A stretch of DNA of 64,000 nucleotides from Pseudomonas triticifolii (GCF_014358015.1 NZ_JACONV010000007.1:123424-187423), one strand, 5' to 3'. Shown: positions 27,305-36,559, counted from the first letter of the stretch. Notes: generated by a model from the sequence alone, not told the origin. Numbers and translations: made by a program.

Positions 27305-28720
27305 GTGATAACAAAAATATTGATCGCCAACCGTGGAGAGATTGCCGTCCGCATCGTGCGCGCCTGCGCCGAGATGGGCATTCGCTCGGTGGCCATCTTT
27401 TCCGACGCCGACCGACATGCGCTGCATGTCAAACGCGCTGACGAAGCCTATAGCATTGGTGCCGAACCGCTGGCGGGTTACCTGAACCCCCGCAAGCTGG
27501 TCAATCTCGCCGTGGAAACCGGTTGTGATGCGCTGCATCCCGGTTATGGTTTTCTCTCGGAAAATGCCGAACTGGCAGACATCTGCGCCGAACGTGGAAT
27601 CAAGTTCATCGGTCCGTCTGCTGAAGTCATTCGCCGTATGGGTGACAAGACTGAAGCGCGCCGCAGCATGATCAAGGCCGGGGTGCCGGTCACTCCGGGC
27701 ACCGAAGGCAACGTGGCCGACATTCAGGAAGCGCTGATCGAAGGGGATCGCATCGGCTATCCGGTGATGCTCAAGGCCACTTCAGGTGGTGGTGGACGCG
27801 GCATTCGTCGCTGCAACAGCCGCGAAGAACTGGAGCAGGCTTTTCCCCGGGTGATCTCGGAAGCGACCAAAGCCTTTGGTTCGGCCGAGGTGTTCCTGGA
27901 GAAGTGCATCGTCAATCCCAAGCACATCGAAGCGCAGATTCTGGGCGACAGCTTCGGCAACGTCGTGCATCTGTTCGAGCGCGACTGCTCGATCCAGCGC
28001 CGCAATCAGAAGCTCATCGAAATCGCCCCCAGCCCGCAACTGACCCCGGAACAGCGCGCCTACATCGGTGATCTGTCAGTGCGCGCGGCCAAGGCGGTGG
28101 GCTACGAGAACGCGGGCACCGTGGAGTTCCTGCTCGCCGATGGCGAGGTGTACTTCATGGAAATGAATACCCGCGTTCAGGTGGAGCACACCATCACCGA
28201 AGAAATCACCGGGATCGATATCGTTCGCGAGCAGATTCGCATCGCGTCCGGCCAGCCGCTGTCGGTCAAACAGGAAGACATCATCCATCGCGGGTTCGCG
28301 TTGCAGTTTCGGATCAACGCCGAAGACCCGAAAAACAACTTCCTGCCCAGTTTCGGCAAGATCACCCGCTATTACGCACCCGGCGGCCCCGGTGTACGCA
28401 CTGACACGGCGATCTACACCGGCTACACCATCCCGCCGTACTACGACTCGATGTGCCTGAAGCTGATCGTCTGGGCGCTGACCTGGGAAGAAGCGATGGA
28501 CCGCGGCCTTCGTGCCCTGGACGACATGCGTCTGCAAGGGGTGAAGACCACCGCCGCGTACTACCAGGAAATTCTGCGCAACCCGGAATTCCGCAGTGGT
28601 GAGTTCAACACCAGCTTCGTCGAAAGCCACCCTGAACTGACCAACTACTCGATCAAGCGCAAACCCGAAGAGCTGGCTCTGGCCATCGCTGCCGCCATTG
28701 CCGCCCACGCAGGCCTGTAA
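27305..28720 (+). CDS. pycA: Pyruvate carboxylase subunit A (biotin carboxylase)
   Basis: Protein of 471 residues. It carboxylates biotin on the partner subunit using ATP and bicarbonate. Visible are ILIANRGEIAVRI at the N-terminus, the ATP-grasp Gly-rich loop KATSGGGGRGIRR (about 159-171) and FMEMNTRVQVEHTITE (about 288-303). The GTG start at 27305 has GAGGAAA upstream and gives the standard length; the frame open from 27227 is not used. AACAAAAA right after the start codon fits the Hfq/Crc motif AANAANAA. With pycB 11 bases downstream it forms the two-subunit pyruvate carboxylase that refills oxaloacetate. Confidence 0.93.
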   Translation: MITKILIANRGEIAVRIVRACAEMGIRSVAIFSDADRHALHVKRADEAYSIGAEPLAGYLNPRKLVNLAVETGCDALHPGYGFLSENAELADICAERGIKFIGPSAEVIRRMGDKTEARRSMIKAGVPVTPGTEGNVADIQEALIEGDRIGYPVMLKATSGGGGRGIRRCNSREELEQAFPRVISEATKAFGSAEVFLEKCIVNPKHIEAQILGDSFGNVVHLFERDCSIQRRNQKLIEIAPSPQLTPEQRAYIGDLSVRAAKAVGYENAGTVEFLLADGEVYFMEMNTRVQVEHTITEEITGIDIVREQIRIASGQPLSVKQEDIIHRGFALQFRINAEDPKNNFLPSFGKITRYYAPGGPGVRTDTAIYTGYTIPPYYDSMCLKLIVWALTWEEAMDRGLRALDDMRLQGVKTTAAYYQEILRNPEFRSGEFNTSFVESHPELTNYSIKRKPEELALAIAAAIAAHAGL

Positions 28721-28731
28721 GGAATACTGAA

Positions 28732-30540
28732 ATGTCCAAGAAGATCTTCGTTACCGACACCATCCTGCGTGATGCTCACCAATCGTTGCTGGCCACGCGC
28801 ATGCGCACCGAAGACATGCTGCCGATCTGCGAAAAGCTCGACCAGGTCGGCTACTGGTCGCTGGAAGTCTGGGGCGGCGCGACGTTCGATGCCTGCGTGC
28901 GCTTTCTAAAGGAAGACCCGTGGGAGCGCCTGCGCCAACTGCGTGCGGCGCTGCCCAACACCCGCTTGCAAATGTTGCTGCGCGGTCAGAACCTGCTGGG
29001 CTATCGCCATTACAGCGATGACGTGGTCAGGGCCTTCGTCGCCAAGGCAGCCGTCAATGGCATTGACGTGTTCCGCATCTTCGATGCCATGAACGACGTA
29101 CGTAACCTGCGTGTGGCCATCGAGGCCGTGAAAGCCGCGGGCAAGCATGCGCAAGGCACCATCGCTTACACCACCAGCCCGGTTCACACCATCGACGCGT
29201 TCGTGGCGCAGGCCCGGCAGATGGAGGCGATGGGGTGCGACTCGGTCGCGATCAAGGACATGGCCGGCCTGCTCACACCGTTCGCGACGGGTGAGCTGGT
29301 CCGTGCGCTGAAGGCCGAGCAGTCGCTGCCGGTATTCATTCATTCCCATGACACGGCGGGCCTGGCCGCGATGTGTCAACTCAAGGCGGTCGAGAACGGC
29401 GCGGATCATATCGATACGGCTATCTCCAGTTTCGCCTGGGGCACCAGCCATCCAGGGACTGAATCCATGGTCGCGGCGCTCAAAGGCAGCGAGTTCGACA
29501 CCGGTCTGGATCTGGAACTGCTGCAGGACATCGGTCTGTACTTCTATGCCGTGCGCAAGAAATACCACCAGTTCGAAAGCGAATTCACCGCCGTCGATAC
29601 CCGCGTACAGGTCAATCAGGTGCCGGGCGGGATGATTTCCAACCTGGCCAACCAGCTCAAGGAGCAGGGCGCGCTCAACCGCATGAACGAAGTGCTGGCT
29701 GAAATCCCGCGTGTACGCAAGGACCTGGGCTATCCGCCGTTGGTCACGCCGACCTCGCAGATCGTGGGCACCCAGGCGTTTTTCAACGTGCTGGCCGGTG
29801 AGCGCTACAAGACCATCACCAATGAAGTGAAGCTGTACCTGCAAGGCGGTTACGGCAAGGCGCCAGGTCAGGTGGACGAGAAGCTGCGTCGTCAGGCCAT
29901 CGGCAACGAAGAGTTGATCGATGTGCGTCCGGCCGATTTGCTCAAGCCGGAAATGACCAAGCTGCGGGCTGACATCGGAGCGCTGGCCAAGTCCGAAGAA
30001 GACGTGCTGACGTTCGCCATGTTCCCGGACATTGGCCGCAAGTTCCTCGAAGAACGCGCGGCTGGAACGCTGACGCCTGAGGTGTTGCTGCCGATACCCG
30101 AAGCGGGCAGCGCTGCCCGTGCAGGGGGCGAGGGCGTTCCGACCGAATTCGTGATCGACGTGCACGGCGAGACCTATCGCGTCGACATCACGGGGGTCGG
30201 GGTGAAAGCCGAGGGCAAGCGTCACTTCTACCTGTCAATCGATGGCATGCCGGAAGAAGTGGTGTTCGAGCCGCTCAACGAGTTTGTCAGTGGCGGTGCG
30301 AGCAAGCGCCAGCAGGCGCACGCGCCGGGCCATGTCAGCACCACCATGCCAGGCAACATCGTCGATGTGCTGGTCAAGGAAGGCGACAGCGTCAAGGTCG
30401 GCCAGGCCGTGCTGATCACCGAAGCGATGAAAATGGAGACCGAGGTCCAGGCCTCCATCGCCGGCAAGATCGTCGCCATCCATGTTGCCAAGGGCGACCG
30501 CGTCAATCCGGGCGAGATCCTGATTGAAATCGAAGGCTGA
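28732..30540 (+). CDS. pycB: Pyruvate carboxylase subunit B (carboxyltransferase + biotin carrier)
   Basis: Protein of 602 residues. An HMGL-like carboxyltransferase domain (about 1-270; TDTILRDAHQSLLATRMRTE, LRGQNLLGYRHY, HSHDTAG), a conserved carboxylase domain (about 290-470) and a C-terminal biotinyl domain with the biotin Lys in EAMKMETEV (about residue 567). It moves the carboxyl group from biotin to pyruvate. Automated pipelines often call it OadA, but without OadB/OadG genes and with pycA next to it, pyruvate carboxylase is the better call. Confidence 0.93.
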   Translation: MSKKIFVTDTILRDAHQSLLATRMRTEDMLPICEKLDQVGYWSLEVWGGATFDACVRFLKEDPWERLRQLRAALPNTRLQMLLRGQNLLGYRHYSDDVVRAFVAKAAVNGIDVFRIFDAMNDVRNLRVAIEAVKAAGKHAQGTIAYTTSPVHTIDAFVAQARQMEAMGCDSVAIKDMAGLLTPFATGELVRALKAEQSLPVFIHSHDTAGLAAMCQLKAVENGADHIDTAISSFAWGTSHPGTESMVAALKGSEFDTGLDLELLQDIGLYFYAVRKKYHQFESEFTAVDTRVQVNQVPGGMISNLANQLKEQGALNRMNEVLAEIPRVRKDLGYPPLVTPTSQIVGTQAFFNVLAGERYKTITNEVKLYLQGGYGKAPGQVDEKLRRQAIGNEELIDVRPADLLKPEMTKLRADIGALAKSEEDVLTFAMFPDIGRKFLEERAAGTLTPEVLLPIPEAGSAARAGGEGVPTEFVIDVHGETYRVDITGVGVKAEGKRHFYLSIDGMPEEVVFEPLNEFVSGGASKRQQAHAPGHVSTTMPGNIVDVLVKEGDSVKVGQAVLITEAMKMETEVQASIAGKIVAIHVAKGDRVNPGEILIEIEG

Positions 30541-30584
30541 CCGGACACAGAGCCTGTCCGAATAGCGAAACCGTTTACCTCTGG

Positions 30585-30610
30585 GGGAGCCTTCGTGGCT
30601 CCCTTTTTTT
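30585..30610 (+). terminator. Terminator of pycA-pycB
   Basis: GGGAGCC-ttcgt-GGCTCCC followed by seven T, 45 bases after the pycB stop. Confidence 0.93.
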
Positions 30611-30755
30611 ATTCATACAGCTCGGAATGAGGCGCAGAGCGTCCCGGGCGGCGTTACCACGCAGGGCGTGGGAACGATCAAAACTGCAGCTCACTGGACT
30701 GATCTGCCCCCAAGAAGTCAGATGGGTGTCCAGCTTTTGGGGTGCAGATCAGACT

Positions 30756-30841
30756 GTGGGAGGCGGCTTGCCGGCGATGAAGTCGACGCGGTGTGTCAGG
30801 AAAATTGCGTCATCGTTGATCGCGGGCAAGCCCCCTCCCAC
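30756..30841. repeat. REP pair (inverted)
   Basis: gtgggaggcggcttgccggc at 30756 and its mirror gggcaagccccctcccac ending at 30841 enclose a 45-base spacer. It lies between the pycB terminator and the convergent acetyltransferase gene. Confidence 0.85.
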
Positions 30842-30863
30842 GGTTCCGATCCGCACGCTGAGC

Positions 30864-31535
30864 CTACTGCCGAAACGCTTCCAGCCCTTTGATCTGCTCA
30901 CCCTCCTTGAAGTTATCCACAGCCAGCCAGTGCTCAAAGGCGGTCTGCAGGGCGGGCCATTCGCTGTCCAGAATCGAGTACCAGGCGGTATCTCGGCTCA
31001 TGCCTTTGACCACCATGTGCTGGCGGAAGGTGCCTTCGTAGCTGAAGCCGAAGCGTTCGGCAGCACGTTTGGAGCGGGCATTGTTGGCGTTGCATTTCCA
31101 TTCCAGGCGACGGTTGCCCAGCCGGAAGGCTTCCCTGGCCAGCAGATAAATCGCCTCGGTGCCCTTGGGCGTGCGCTGCATGGCGGCGCTGAAGGTCACG
31201 TGACCGATTTCAATCCGGCCATGTGCAGGGAACATCGACAGAAAACTGATCACGCCCTCGGTTTTGCCCGTTTGCTGGTTGACCACGCTGTAGAACCACG
31301 GATCGGTATCTGCCTGATGCCGAGCCAGCCAGCTATCAAAGTCGTCGCGCTCTTTGAAGGGCCCATAGGGCAAGTAGTCCCACAATCGGGGATCGGCGTC
31401 TGGTCCCTGAAGCACTGACCACAGCTCATCGGCATGGCAAGCCGTGTCCAGCTTCTCCAGTCGTACGAAACGACCACTCAGGGGGTGGGGCGTCGGCAGT
31501 GTCGCGGGTTGCCAATCCAGTGGGGTCTCAGACAT
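30864..31535 (-). CDS. GNAT acetyltransferase, RimJ/RimL type
   Basis: Protein of 223 residues. GRFVRLEKLD near the N-terminus, GHVTFSAAMQRTPKGTEAIYLL as the acetyl-CoA-binding region, and RLEWKCNANNARSKRAAERFGFSYEGTFRQHMVVKGMSRDT are typical of the RimL-like group that acetylates protein N-termini or small amines. ATG 31535 has AAGGGA upstream. It is the last of three same-strand genes (PaiB-like, GNAT, GNAT). Confidence 0.87.
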   Translation of the reverse strand: MSETPLDWQPATLPTPHPLSGRFVRLEKLDTACHADELWSVLQGPDADPRLWDYLPYGPFKERDDFDSWLARHQADTDPWFYSVVNQQTGKTEGVISFLSMFPAHGRIEIGHVTFSAAMQRTPKGTEAIYLLAREAFRLGNRRLEWKCNANNARSKRAAERFGFSYEGTFRQHMVVKGMSRDTAWYSILDSEWPALQTAFEHWLAVDNFKEGEQIKGLEAFRQ

Positions 31536-31547
31536 CAATCACTTCCC

Positions 31548-31994
31548 TTAAAGAGCCTTGCGAAATTGAATGTAGCCGCCGCGCTCGGCAACGCGTTCGT
31601 ACAACTGGATGGCCGTGGCATTGGTTTCGTGGGTCAGCCAATGGACCTTCTCACAGCCTGCGGCCTTCGCGGTCGCGTAGACATGTTCAATCAACTGTCT
31701 GCCAAGGCCCGTACCGCGCTGTTCGGGTGCAACGAACAGATCCTGCAGGTAACACGCGTTGCCAATACTCCAGTTGGAGCGATGGTAGATGAAGTTCACC
31801 ATGCCCACCGCCTTACCGTCCAGCCACGCCAGCGCGGCGTGGGTCGGCTCGCTGGGGTCGAGAAAGCGCTGCCAGGTCACGTCGCTGACACCCTCCGCCA
31901 GCTCGGTTTTGTAAAAGTGCAGATAGGCCTGCCACAGCGGCAGCCATGCCGTTTGGTCGTCAGCGCTTACGGGTCGAATCTGGACGTCATTCAT
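31548..31994 (-). CDS. GNAT acetyltransferase
   Basis: Protein of 148 residues. The acetyl-CoA motif A is visible in YLQDLFVAPEQRGTGLGRQLIEHV (about 82-105), followed by THETNATAIQLYERV. The substrate is unknown. The ATG at 31994 shares its first base with the end of the PaiB-like gene, so the two are probably co-translated. Confidence 0.87.
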   Translation of the reverse strand: MNDVQIRPVSADDQTAWLPLWQAYLHFYKTELAEGVSDVTWQRFLDPSEPTHAALAWLDGKAVGMVNFIYHRSNWSIGNACYLQDLFVAPEQRGTGLGRQLIEHVYATAKAAGCEKVHWLTHETNATAIQLYERVAERGGYIQFRKAL

Positions 31995-32632
31995 CAAGCG
32001 TTCTCCTGCGGGTTCATCAAGCGGGCAATCTGTTGTTCGTTGATTTTCTGGCTGGCAGCAAGGCCGTCCCGGACGCCCGCCATGTCCGTGGCGCTGCGGT
32101 TCTGGCTGAGTTTGCGTTTGCCTTCCAGGCGCTGGACGGGCAGGGCGAAGCCGACAATGGCACCCAGCATTTTGGCGATGTACTCGGCGGGCGCGTCGTC
32201 AATGGACCAGGGTTGCGCACGATCGGACTCATGCTTTGCCGTCAGATCGCTCAATAACTGACGCAGCCGTGGAGCGTCGGTAAATGTCTCGGCCTTGCCG
32301 TAGGCGTGCACGGTCACATAGTTCCAGGTCGGCACAACCTGACCGTGCTCGGCTTTACTCGGGTAATAAGACGGGCTGACGTAGGCGTCCTCACCGGGAA
32401 ATATCACCAAGGCTTCGGCGCAGCTGTCCAGCTGCCGCCACTGTGGGTTGGCTTTGGCCAGATGTCCGTAGAGCGTGCCGTGGATGCCTTGCTCCTCACG
32501 CAGCAACAACGGCAGGTGCGAGGCCTGCATGCCGTCCTCGCTCCAGGTGACCAGAATCGCCAGGCGTGTCTGCTGCATCTGTTCGTGAAGTCTGGGCGTG
32601 TCGTTGTCGCTGAATGCTGCGGGTGTGTACAT
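31994..32632 (-). CDS. FMN-binding PaiB-like regulator
   Basis: Protein of 212 residues. The opening MYTPAAFSDND, LPLLLREEQGIHGTLYGHLAKANPQW and SPSYYPSKAEHGQVVPTWNYVTVHAYG are hallmark blocks of the PaiB/FMN-binding negative regulator family (split-barrel fold). ATG 32632 has GGAG upstream; the frame open to 33010 is antisense to the MocR gene. In Bacillus PaiB pairs with the acetyltransferase PaiA, and here two acetyltransferases follow, a similar pairing. Confidence 0.87.
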   Translation of the reverse strand: MYTPAAFSDNDTPRLHEQMQQTRLAILVTWSEDGMQASHLPLLLREEQGIHGTLYGHLAKANPQWRQLDSCAEALVIFPGEDAYVSPSYYPSKAEHGQVVPTWNYVTVHAYGKAETFTDAPRLRQLLSDLTAKHESDRAQPWSIDDAPAEYIAKMLGAIVGFALPVQRLEGKRKLSQNRSATDMAGVRDGLAASQKINEQQIARLMNPQENA

Positions 32633-32722
32633 GGCAGTGCTCCGTGGCCGATGAGCAGATCCTAGGCAACGCATTGGCCTGTTGTAAGATCCATTCTCAA
32701 GAGATTTTATAGGGCCAATCCA

Positions 32723-34285
32723 ATGGTGTCCGACACGTCTGCGTTTCCTTCCACGCTCATCGGCATCAGGCTGGACCGGCGTCAGGGCCTGAGCAAACAG
32801 CTGTATCGCGCCTTGCGTCAGCAGATTCTGGAGGGCCGTCTCCACAGCGGGACGCGCTTGCCTGCCAGTCGCGAACTGGCCGACCTGTTGGCCATTTCCC
32901 GCAACAGTGTGATGCGCGCCTACGACCAGTTGTATGCCGAAGGTTTTACGGAAACCCGGGTGGGCGACGGTACTTATATCGCGAGCCTTCCAGGCCGCAA
33001 CGCCGCGCATATAAAGGCGGCCTCCAGAAAACTATCCACTGACTTGTCCACAGGTTTGTCTACACCTTTTTCCACAGGTTTATCCACAATCTTGTCGGAG
33101 ATGCCAGAGGATCTGGACGGTGAAGTTATCCACAGTTCGGCGCTGGATCTGATCAAGGCACACTCGCTTCCGGCTCCGTCAGATGAAGTGCCCAGGGCCT
33201 TTCGCGTCGGCGTGCCGGCCTTCGATCTTTTTCCCTTCGCCTTGTGGGGCAAGCTCTACGCCGCCTTCTGGCGTCGGCCCGACCCTGCGATGCTGGGCTA
33301 CGGTGCAGCGGCGGGAGAGCCCAGGTTGAGGGCGTTGATCGCAGCGTATCTGCGTTCCTCCCGAGGCTTGCAGTGCACCGCTGAACAAATTGTGATCACC
33401 AGCGGCGCTCAACACGCCATCAGCCTTTGTGCACAGCTGCTGGTCGAGCCCGGTGAAGGCGTCGCGATCGAGAATCCGGGCTATCGCGCAGCCGGCCATG
33501 CCTTTGCCGTGGCGGGTGCGCGACTGCAGGGCGTGGCAGTTGACGAAGAAGGGCAGCGCTGCGCCGATCTTGAGCAAACCGATTGCAGGCTGGCTTACGT
33601 GACCCCGTCCCACCAGTACCCGACCGGCGTGGTCATGAGCCTGGCCAGACGCCTGGAGTTACTGGCCTGGGCTGAACGGCATCAAGGCTGGATCGTCGAG
33701 GATGACTACGACGGCGAGTACCGTTACAGCGGCGCGCCGCTGGCTCCCTTGGCGGCGCTGGATCGCAGTGGGCGAGTCTTGTATGTCGGCACGTTCGGCA
33801 AGATCGCCTTCCCGGCCTTGCGCCTCGGTTACCTGGTGTTGCCGCAGGAACTGGTGCGCCCGTTCAGCCAGCGCAAGGCAGTGGACATGCGTCATACCGA
33901 AGTCAGCACTCAGGCGGTCATGGCGCAGTTCATTGCCCTTGGGCATTTCCAGCGGCACATTCGCCGCATGCGACGTGCCGCGCTGAGTCGGCGCAACGCG
34001 TTACTGGCGGGCTGGCCCGCAGGCATTGCGGGATGCGCCGCAATGCCCAGCGTCGCGGCGGGGCTGCATGTGATGGTCAAGGTCGACAGCCTGGCCCGCG
34101 AGCGTGAGCTGGTCGAGCAGGCGTGGAGCGTCGGCGTCGAGGTCAATGCCTTGAGCAGCTACTGGCTGCCGGACTCGACCGAACCCCTCGATGCGCGTGC
34201 CGGGCTGGTGCTGGGCTTTGCTGCCGTGCCGGAGGCGCAAATCAGCGATGCGCTGAACAGGCTGCGTAAGGTCTGGTCCGAGTAA
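32723..34285 (+). CDS. MocR-type GntR/aminotransferase fusion regulator
   Basis: Protein of 520 residues. A GntR winged helix (about 15-85; LSKQLYRALRQQILEGRLHSGTRLPASRELADLL) is joined by a linker to an aminotransferase class I domain (about 150-515) with the PLP region SHQYPTGVVMS, EDDYDGEYRY and the probable PLP lysine in TFGKIAFPALRLGYL. MocR proteins use PLP to sense amino or B6 compounds. The linker contains six 4-residue units with Leu/Phe-Ser-Thr (about residues 103-124) whose DNA is a 12-base repeat. Divergent from the PaiB-GNAT-GNAT operon with 90 bases between, which is the usual place of a MocR target. Confidence 0.9.
   Translation: MVSDTSAFPSTLIGIRLDRRQGLSKQLYRALRQQILEGRLHSGTRLPASRELADLLAISRNSVMRAYDQLYAEGFTETRVGDGTYIASLPGRNAAHIKAASRKLSTDLSTGLSTPFSTGLSTILSEMPEDLDGEVIHSSALDLIKAHSLPAPSDEVPRAFRVGVPAFDLFPFALWGKLYAAFWRRPDPAMLGYGAAAGEPRLRALIAAYLRSSRGLQCTAEQIVITSGAQHAISLCAQLLVEPGEGVAIENPGYRAAGHAFAVAGARLQGVAVDEEGQRCADLEQTDCRLAYVTPSHQYPTGVVMSLARRLELLAWAERHQGWIVEDDYDGEYRYSGAPLAPLAALDRSGRVLYVGTFGKIAFPALRLGYLVLPQELVRPFSQRKAVDMRHTEVSTQAVMAQFIALGHFQRHIRRMRRAALSRRNALLAGWPAGIAGCAAMPSVAAGLHVMVKVDSLARERELVEQAWSVGVEVNALSSYWLPDSTEPLDARAGLVLGFAAVPEAQISDALNRLRKVWSE
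33032..33134. repeat. 12-base periodic repeat of DnaA-box-like 9-mers
   Basis: Within the MocR linker, CTATCCACT, TTGTCCACA, TTGTCTACA, TTTTCCACA and TTATCCACA start at 33032, 33044, 33056, 33068 and 33080, exactly 12 bases apart. A further perfect TTATCCACA lies at 33126-33134. TTATCCACA matches the DnaA box TTATnCACA. The units encode a repeated Leu/Phe-Ser-Thr peptide. Confidence 0.7.
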
Positions 34286-34338
34286 GCCTGCTGCACACGT
34301 ATAATCGCTTTCTTTTGCTACCTGTCGTTGAGAGACCC

Positions 34339-35550
34339 ATGAACACATCCCTTTCTGCAACACCCGGCCGTGCCTACGGCGCGCCGCTGGCGGCGTTGTT
34401 CCTGTTATTGATGGGCGCGCAATTTCTGCTGCTCAGCGTTGGCACGCGTCAGGTCCTGCTATGGATCGTCGGGGCGGCGCTGGGAATGACCCTCTATCAC
34501 GCCGCGTTCGGCTTCACATCGGCCTGGCGCGTGTTCATTCGTGAACGACGCGGTGCCGGTCTGCGTGCGCAAATGGTGATGCTCGCCGTGGCTGTGGTGC
34601 TGTTCTTTCCTGCGCTGGGCGCTGGCTCGCTGTTCGGGCAGCCGGTCAGTGGCCTGGTTGCGCCGGTTGGCGTTTCGGTCGTGGTCGGGGCCTTTATCTT
34701 CGGTATCGGCATGCAACTGGGCGGCGGCTGCGCGTCCGGGACACTGTTCACCGCAGGCGGCGGGAATGCGCGGATGCTGGTGACGCTGCTGTTCTTCATC
34801 CTCGGTTCGCTGATCGCCACTCATCATGTCGACTGGTGGTTCGCCTTGCCGTCGTTTCCGGCCACGTCTGTGGTCAAGAGCTTCGGCGTAATCCCGGCGC
34901 TGCTTGGCAATCTGGCGCTGTTCGCCTTGATTGCGTTTGTCACGGTACGCCTTGAAAAGCGTCGTCATGGCGAACTCGAGGCTCCAGTCTCCAGTGAACA
35001 CAGGGGTCTGCGTCGCGTGCTGCGCGGACCGTGGGTGCTGGTCTGGGGCGCAGTGGCGCTTGCGCTGCTCAACTACGCCACGCTGGCGCTGGCAGGTCGG
35101 CCGTGGGGCATCACTTCGGCATTTGCGCTTTGGGGTGCCAAGGTGGCGAGCGGTCTGGGCGTGGATGTCGGCAGTTGGGTGTTCTGGCAGAGTGCGGCTA
35201 ATGCCAAGGCGCTGGCTGCCCCGGTCTGGGAAGACATCACCAGCGTCATGGACATCGGCATCATGCTGGGTGCCTTGCTGGCGGCGGGCCTGGCCGGACG
35301 CTTTGCGCCTAACCTCGATATTCCGACACGCTCGATCGTCGCAGCCGTCATTGGCGGGTTGATGCTGGGCTACGGCTCGCGTCTGGCCTATGGCTGCAAC
35401 ATCGGCGCGTACTTCAGCGGCATCGCATCCGGCAGCCTGCATGGCTGGCTGTGGTTGGTTGCGGCCTACGCCGGTAACGTCATCGGCGTCAGGTTGCGAC
35501 CGGTCTTCTTTGCCGGGGAGCGTGCGCAGGTAACGTTGAGCGGCTGCTGA
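34339..35550 (+). CDS. YeeE/YedE family transporter (thiosulfate/sulfur compound)
   Basis: Protein of 403 residues with about ten transmembrane helices and two internally similar halves. The conserved Cys motifs are GGGCASGTLFTAGGGNARML (about residue 130) and YGCNIGAYFSGIASGSLHGW (about 350), as in the thiosulfate importer TsuA. It would pass reduced sulfur compounds across the inner membrane. ATG 34339 is preferred to the upstream frame. No TusA-like partner is seen beside it. Confidence 0.83.
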   Translation: MNTSLSATPGRAYGAPLAALFLLLMGAQFLLLSVGTRQVLLWIVGAALGMTLYHAAFGFTSAWRVFIRERRGAGLRAQMVMLAVAVVLFFPALGAGSLFGQPVSGLVAPVGVSVVVGAFIFGIGMQLGGGCASGTLFTAGGGNARMLVTLLFFILGSLIATHHVDWWFALPSFPATSVVKSFGVIPALLGNLALFALIAFVTVRLEKRRHGELEAPVSSEHRGLRRVLRGPWVLVWGAVALALLNYATLALAGRPWGITSAFALWGAKVASGLGVDVGSWVFWQSAANAKALAAPVWEDITSVMDIGIMLGALLAAGLAGRFAPNLDIPTRSIVAAVIGGLMLGYGSRLAYGCNIGAYFSGIASGSLHGWLWLVAAYAGNVIGVRLRPVFFAGERAQVTLSGC

Positions 35551-35668
35551 AACGATTGATCCCTTGAGATAAAGCGGGCCGCTCGCGAACCAACTGCCGT
35601 TTTCGCATTCAAAGCCCGTGCAGTAGCGAGGATGTGCTGCCTCGCTTATCTATCGATGGGGTAGTCCT

Positions 35669-36559
35669 TTGCAGCAGACGATCATGGGAAAATTCCGGTT
35701 CCTGGGCAAGACAATCGGTTATGTGGGCTGGTCGCTTTTCTGGCTGCTGATTTGGGACGTGATCGTCACGGTCGATTTCATGCTGTACCTGGAGCGCAAG
35801 ATCACCTTGCCGTCCATGCCGTTGACCTTGCTCGGTTCTGCGCTGGTGGTGCTGACCAGCTTCCGGAATTCCAGCGCCTACAACCGCTGGTGGGAAGCCC
35901 GCACCCTGTGGGGTGCGCTGGTCAACAGCTCGCGCAGCTTCGCCCGCCAGGTGCTGACGCTGGTCGAAGACGACGAGGGCGGCATCAATCCGGTGAAGGC
36001 CACGCTGCTGCGCCGCCATGTGGCCTACGTCAAATGCCTGTCCGCGCATTTGAAAGGCGAGCACTGTGGCGACGAGGTGCAGGCCTTGATTGCGCGTGAA
36101 GAGTTCGAGCGCCGGTTCGACACCAACAACTTTCCCAACGACCTGCTCAATACATCGGCAGCGCTCCTGGCCAAGGAATACCAGTGCGGCCGTCTGGACA
36201 GCATCCGCCTGGCGCGGCTTGAATCGACCATGGTGGACATCTCCAACTGCCAGGGCGGCATGGAGCGGATTGCCAATACGCCGCTGCCGTATCCATACGT
36301 CGCTTTTCCTCGCCTGTTCATCACCCTTTTCTGCCTGATCGTGCCCATCGGCCTGGTTGAAACCCTCGGCTGGTTCACGCCATTGGCCTCCACCGTGGTG
36401 GGCTTCATGCTGCTGGCGATCGAGAAGATCGGCACGGACCTGCAAAGCCCGTTCAAGGCCAGCGAACATGAAATCCAGATGACCGCGCTGTGCGCGAACA
36501 TTGAGCGAAATCTGGACTCGATGCTTCGTGGGGCTCAGGAGGAAAGCAAGGTTTCCTGA
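35669..36559 (+). CDS. Bestrophin-like membrane channel (UPF0187)
   Basis: Protein of 296 residues. The signature FRNSSAYNRWWEARTLWGALVNSSRSFARQ (about 69-98) is that of bacterial bestrophins, chloride- or cation-conducting pentamers. About four transmembrane helices can be drawn, the last pair near 215-250. TTG 35669 has GGGGT six bases upstream; ATG 35684 five codons later is a fair alternative without a clear ribosome site. Confidence 0.82.
   Translation: MQQTIMGKFRFLGKTIGYVGWSLFWLLIWDVIVTVDFMLYLERKITLPSMPLTLLGSALVVLTSFRNSSAYNRWWEARTLWGALVNSSRSFARQVLTLVEDDEGGINPVKATLLRRHVAYVKCLSAHLKGEHCGDEVQALIAREEFERRFDTNNFPNDLLNTSAALLAKEYQCGRLDSIRLARLESTMVDISNCQGGMERIANTPLPYPYVAFPRLFITLFCLIVPIGLVETLGWFTPLASTVVGFMLLAIEKIGTDLQSPFKASEHEIQMTALCANIERNLDSMLRGAQEESKVS

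Larger units (their letters stand above)
30541..30863. other. Intergenic region with terminator and repeats
   Basis: The 323 bases contain the pycAB terminator, an acgcagggcgtgggaacg unit near 30659-30676 that resembles another dispersed P. syringae repeat, and a REP pair. No gene seen. Confidence 0.6.

Noticed and set aside
28732..30540. Sodium-pumping oxaloacetate decarboxylase alpha subunit
   Set aside because: No OadB or OadG genes are nearby and a biotin carboxylase gene precedes it, which fits pyruvate carboxylase.
31195..31210. Second parS candidate GGTCACGTGACC
   Set aside because: Only the central TCACGTGA agrees with parS; outer bases differ and it lies inside an acetyltransferase gene.
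33032..33088. CRISPR-like periodic repeat
   Set aside because: The unit is 12 bases with no spacers and keeps an open reading frame; it is a coding tandem repeat.
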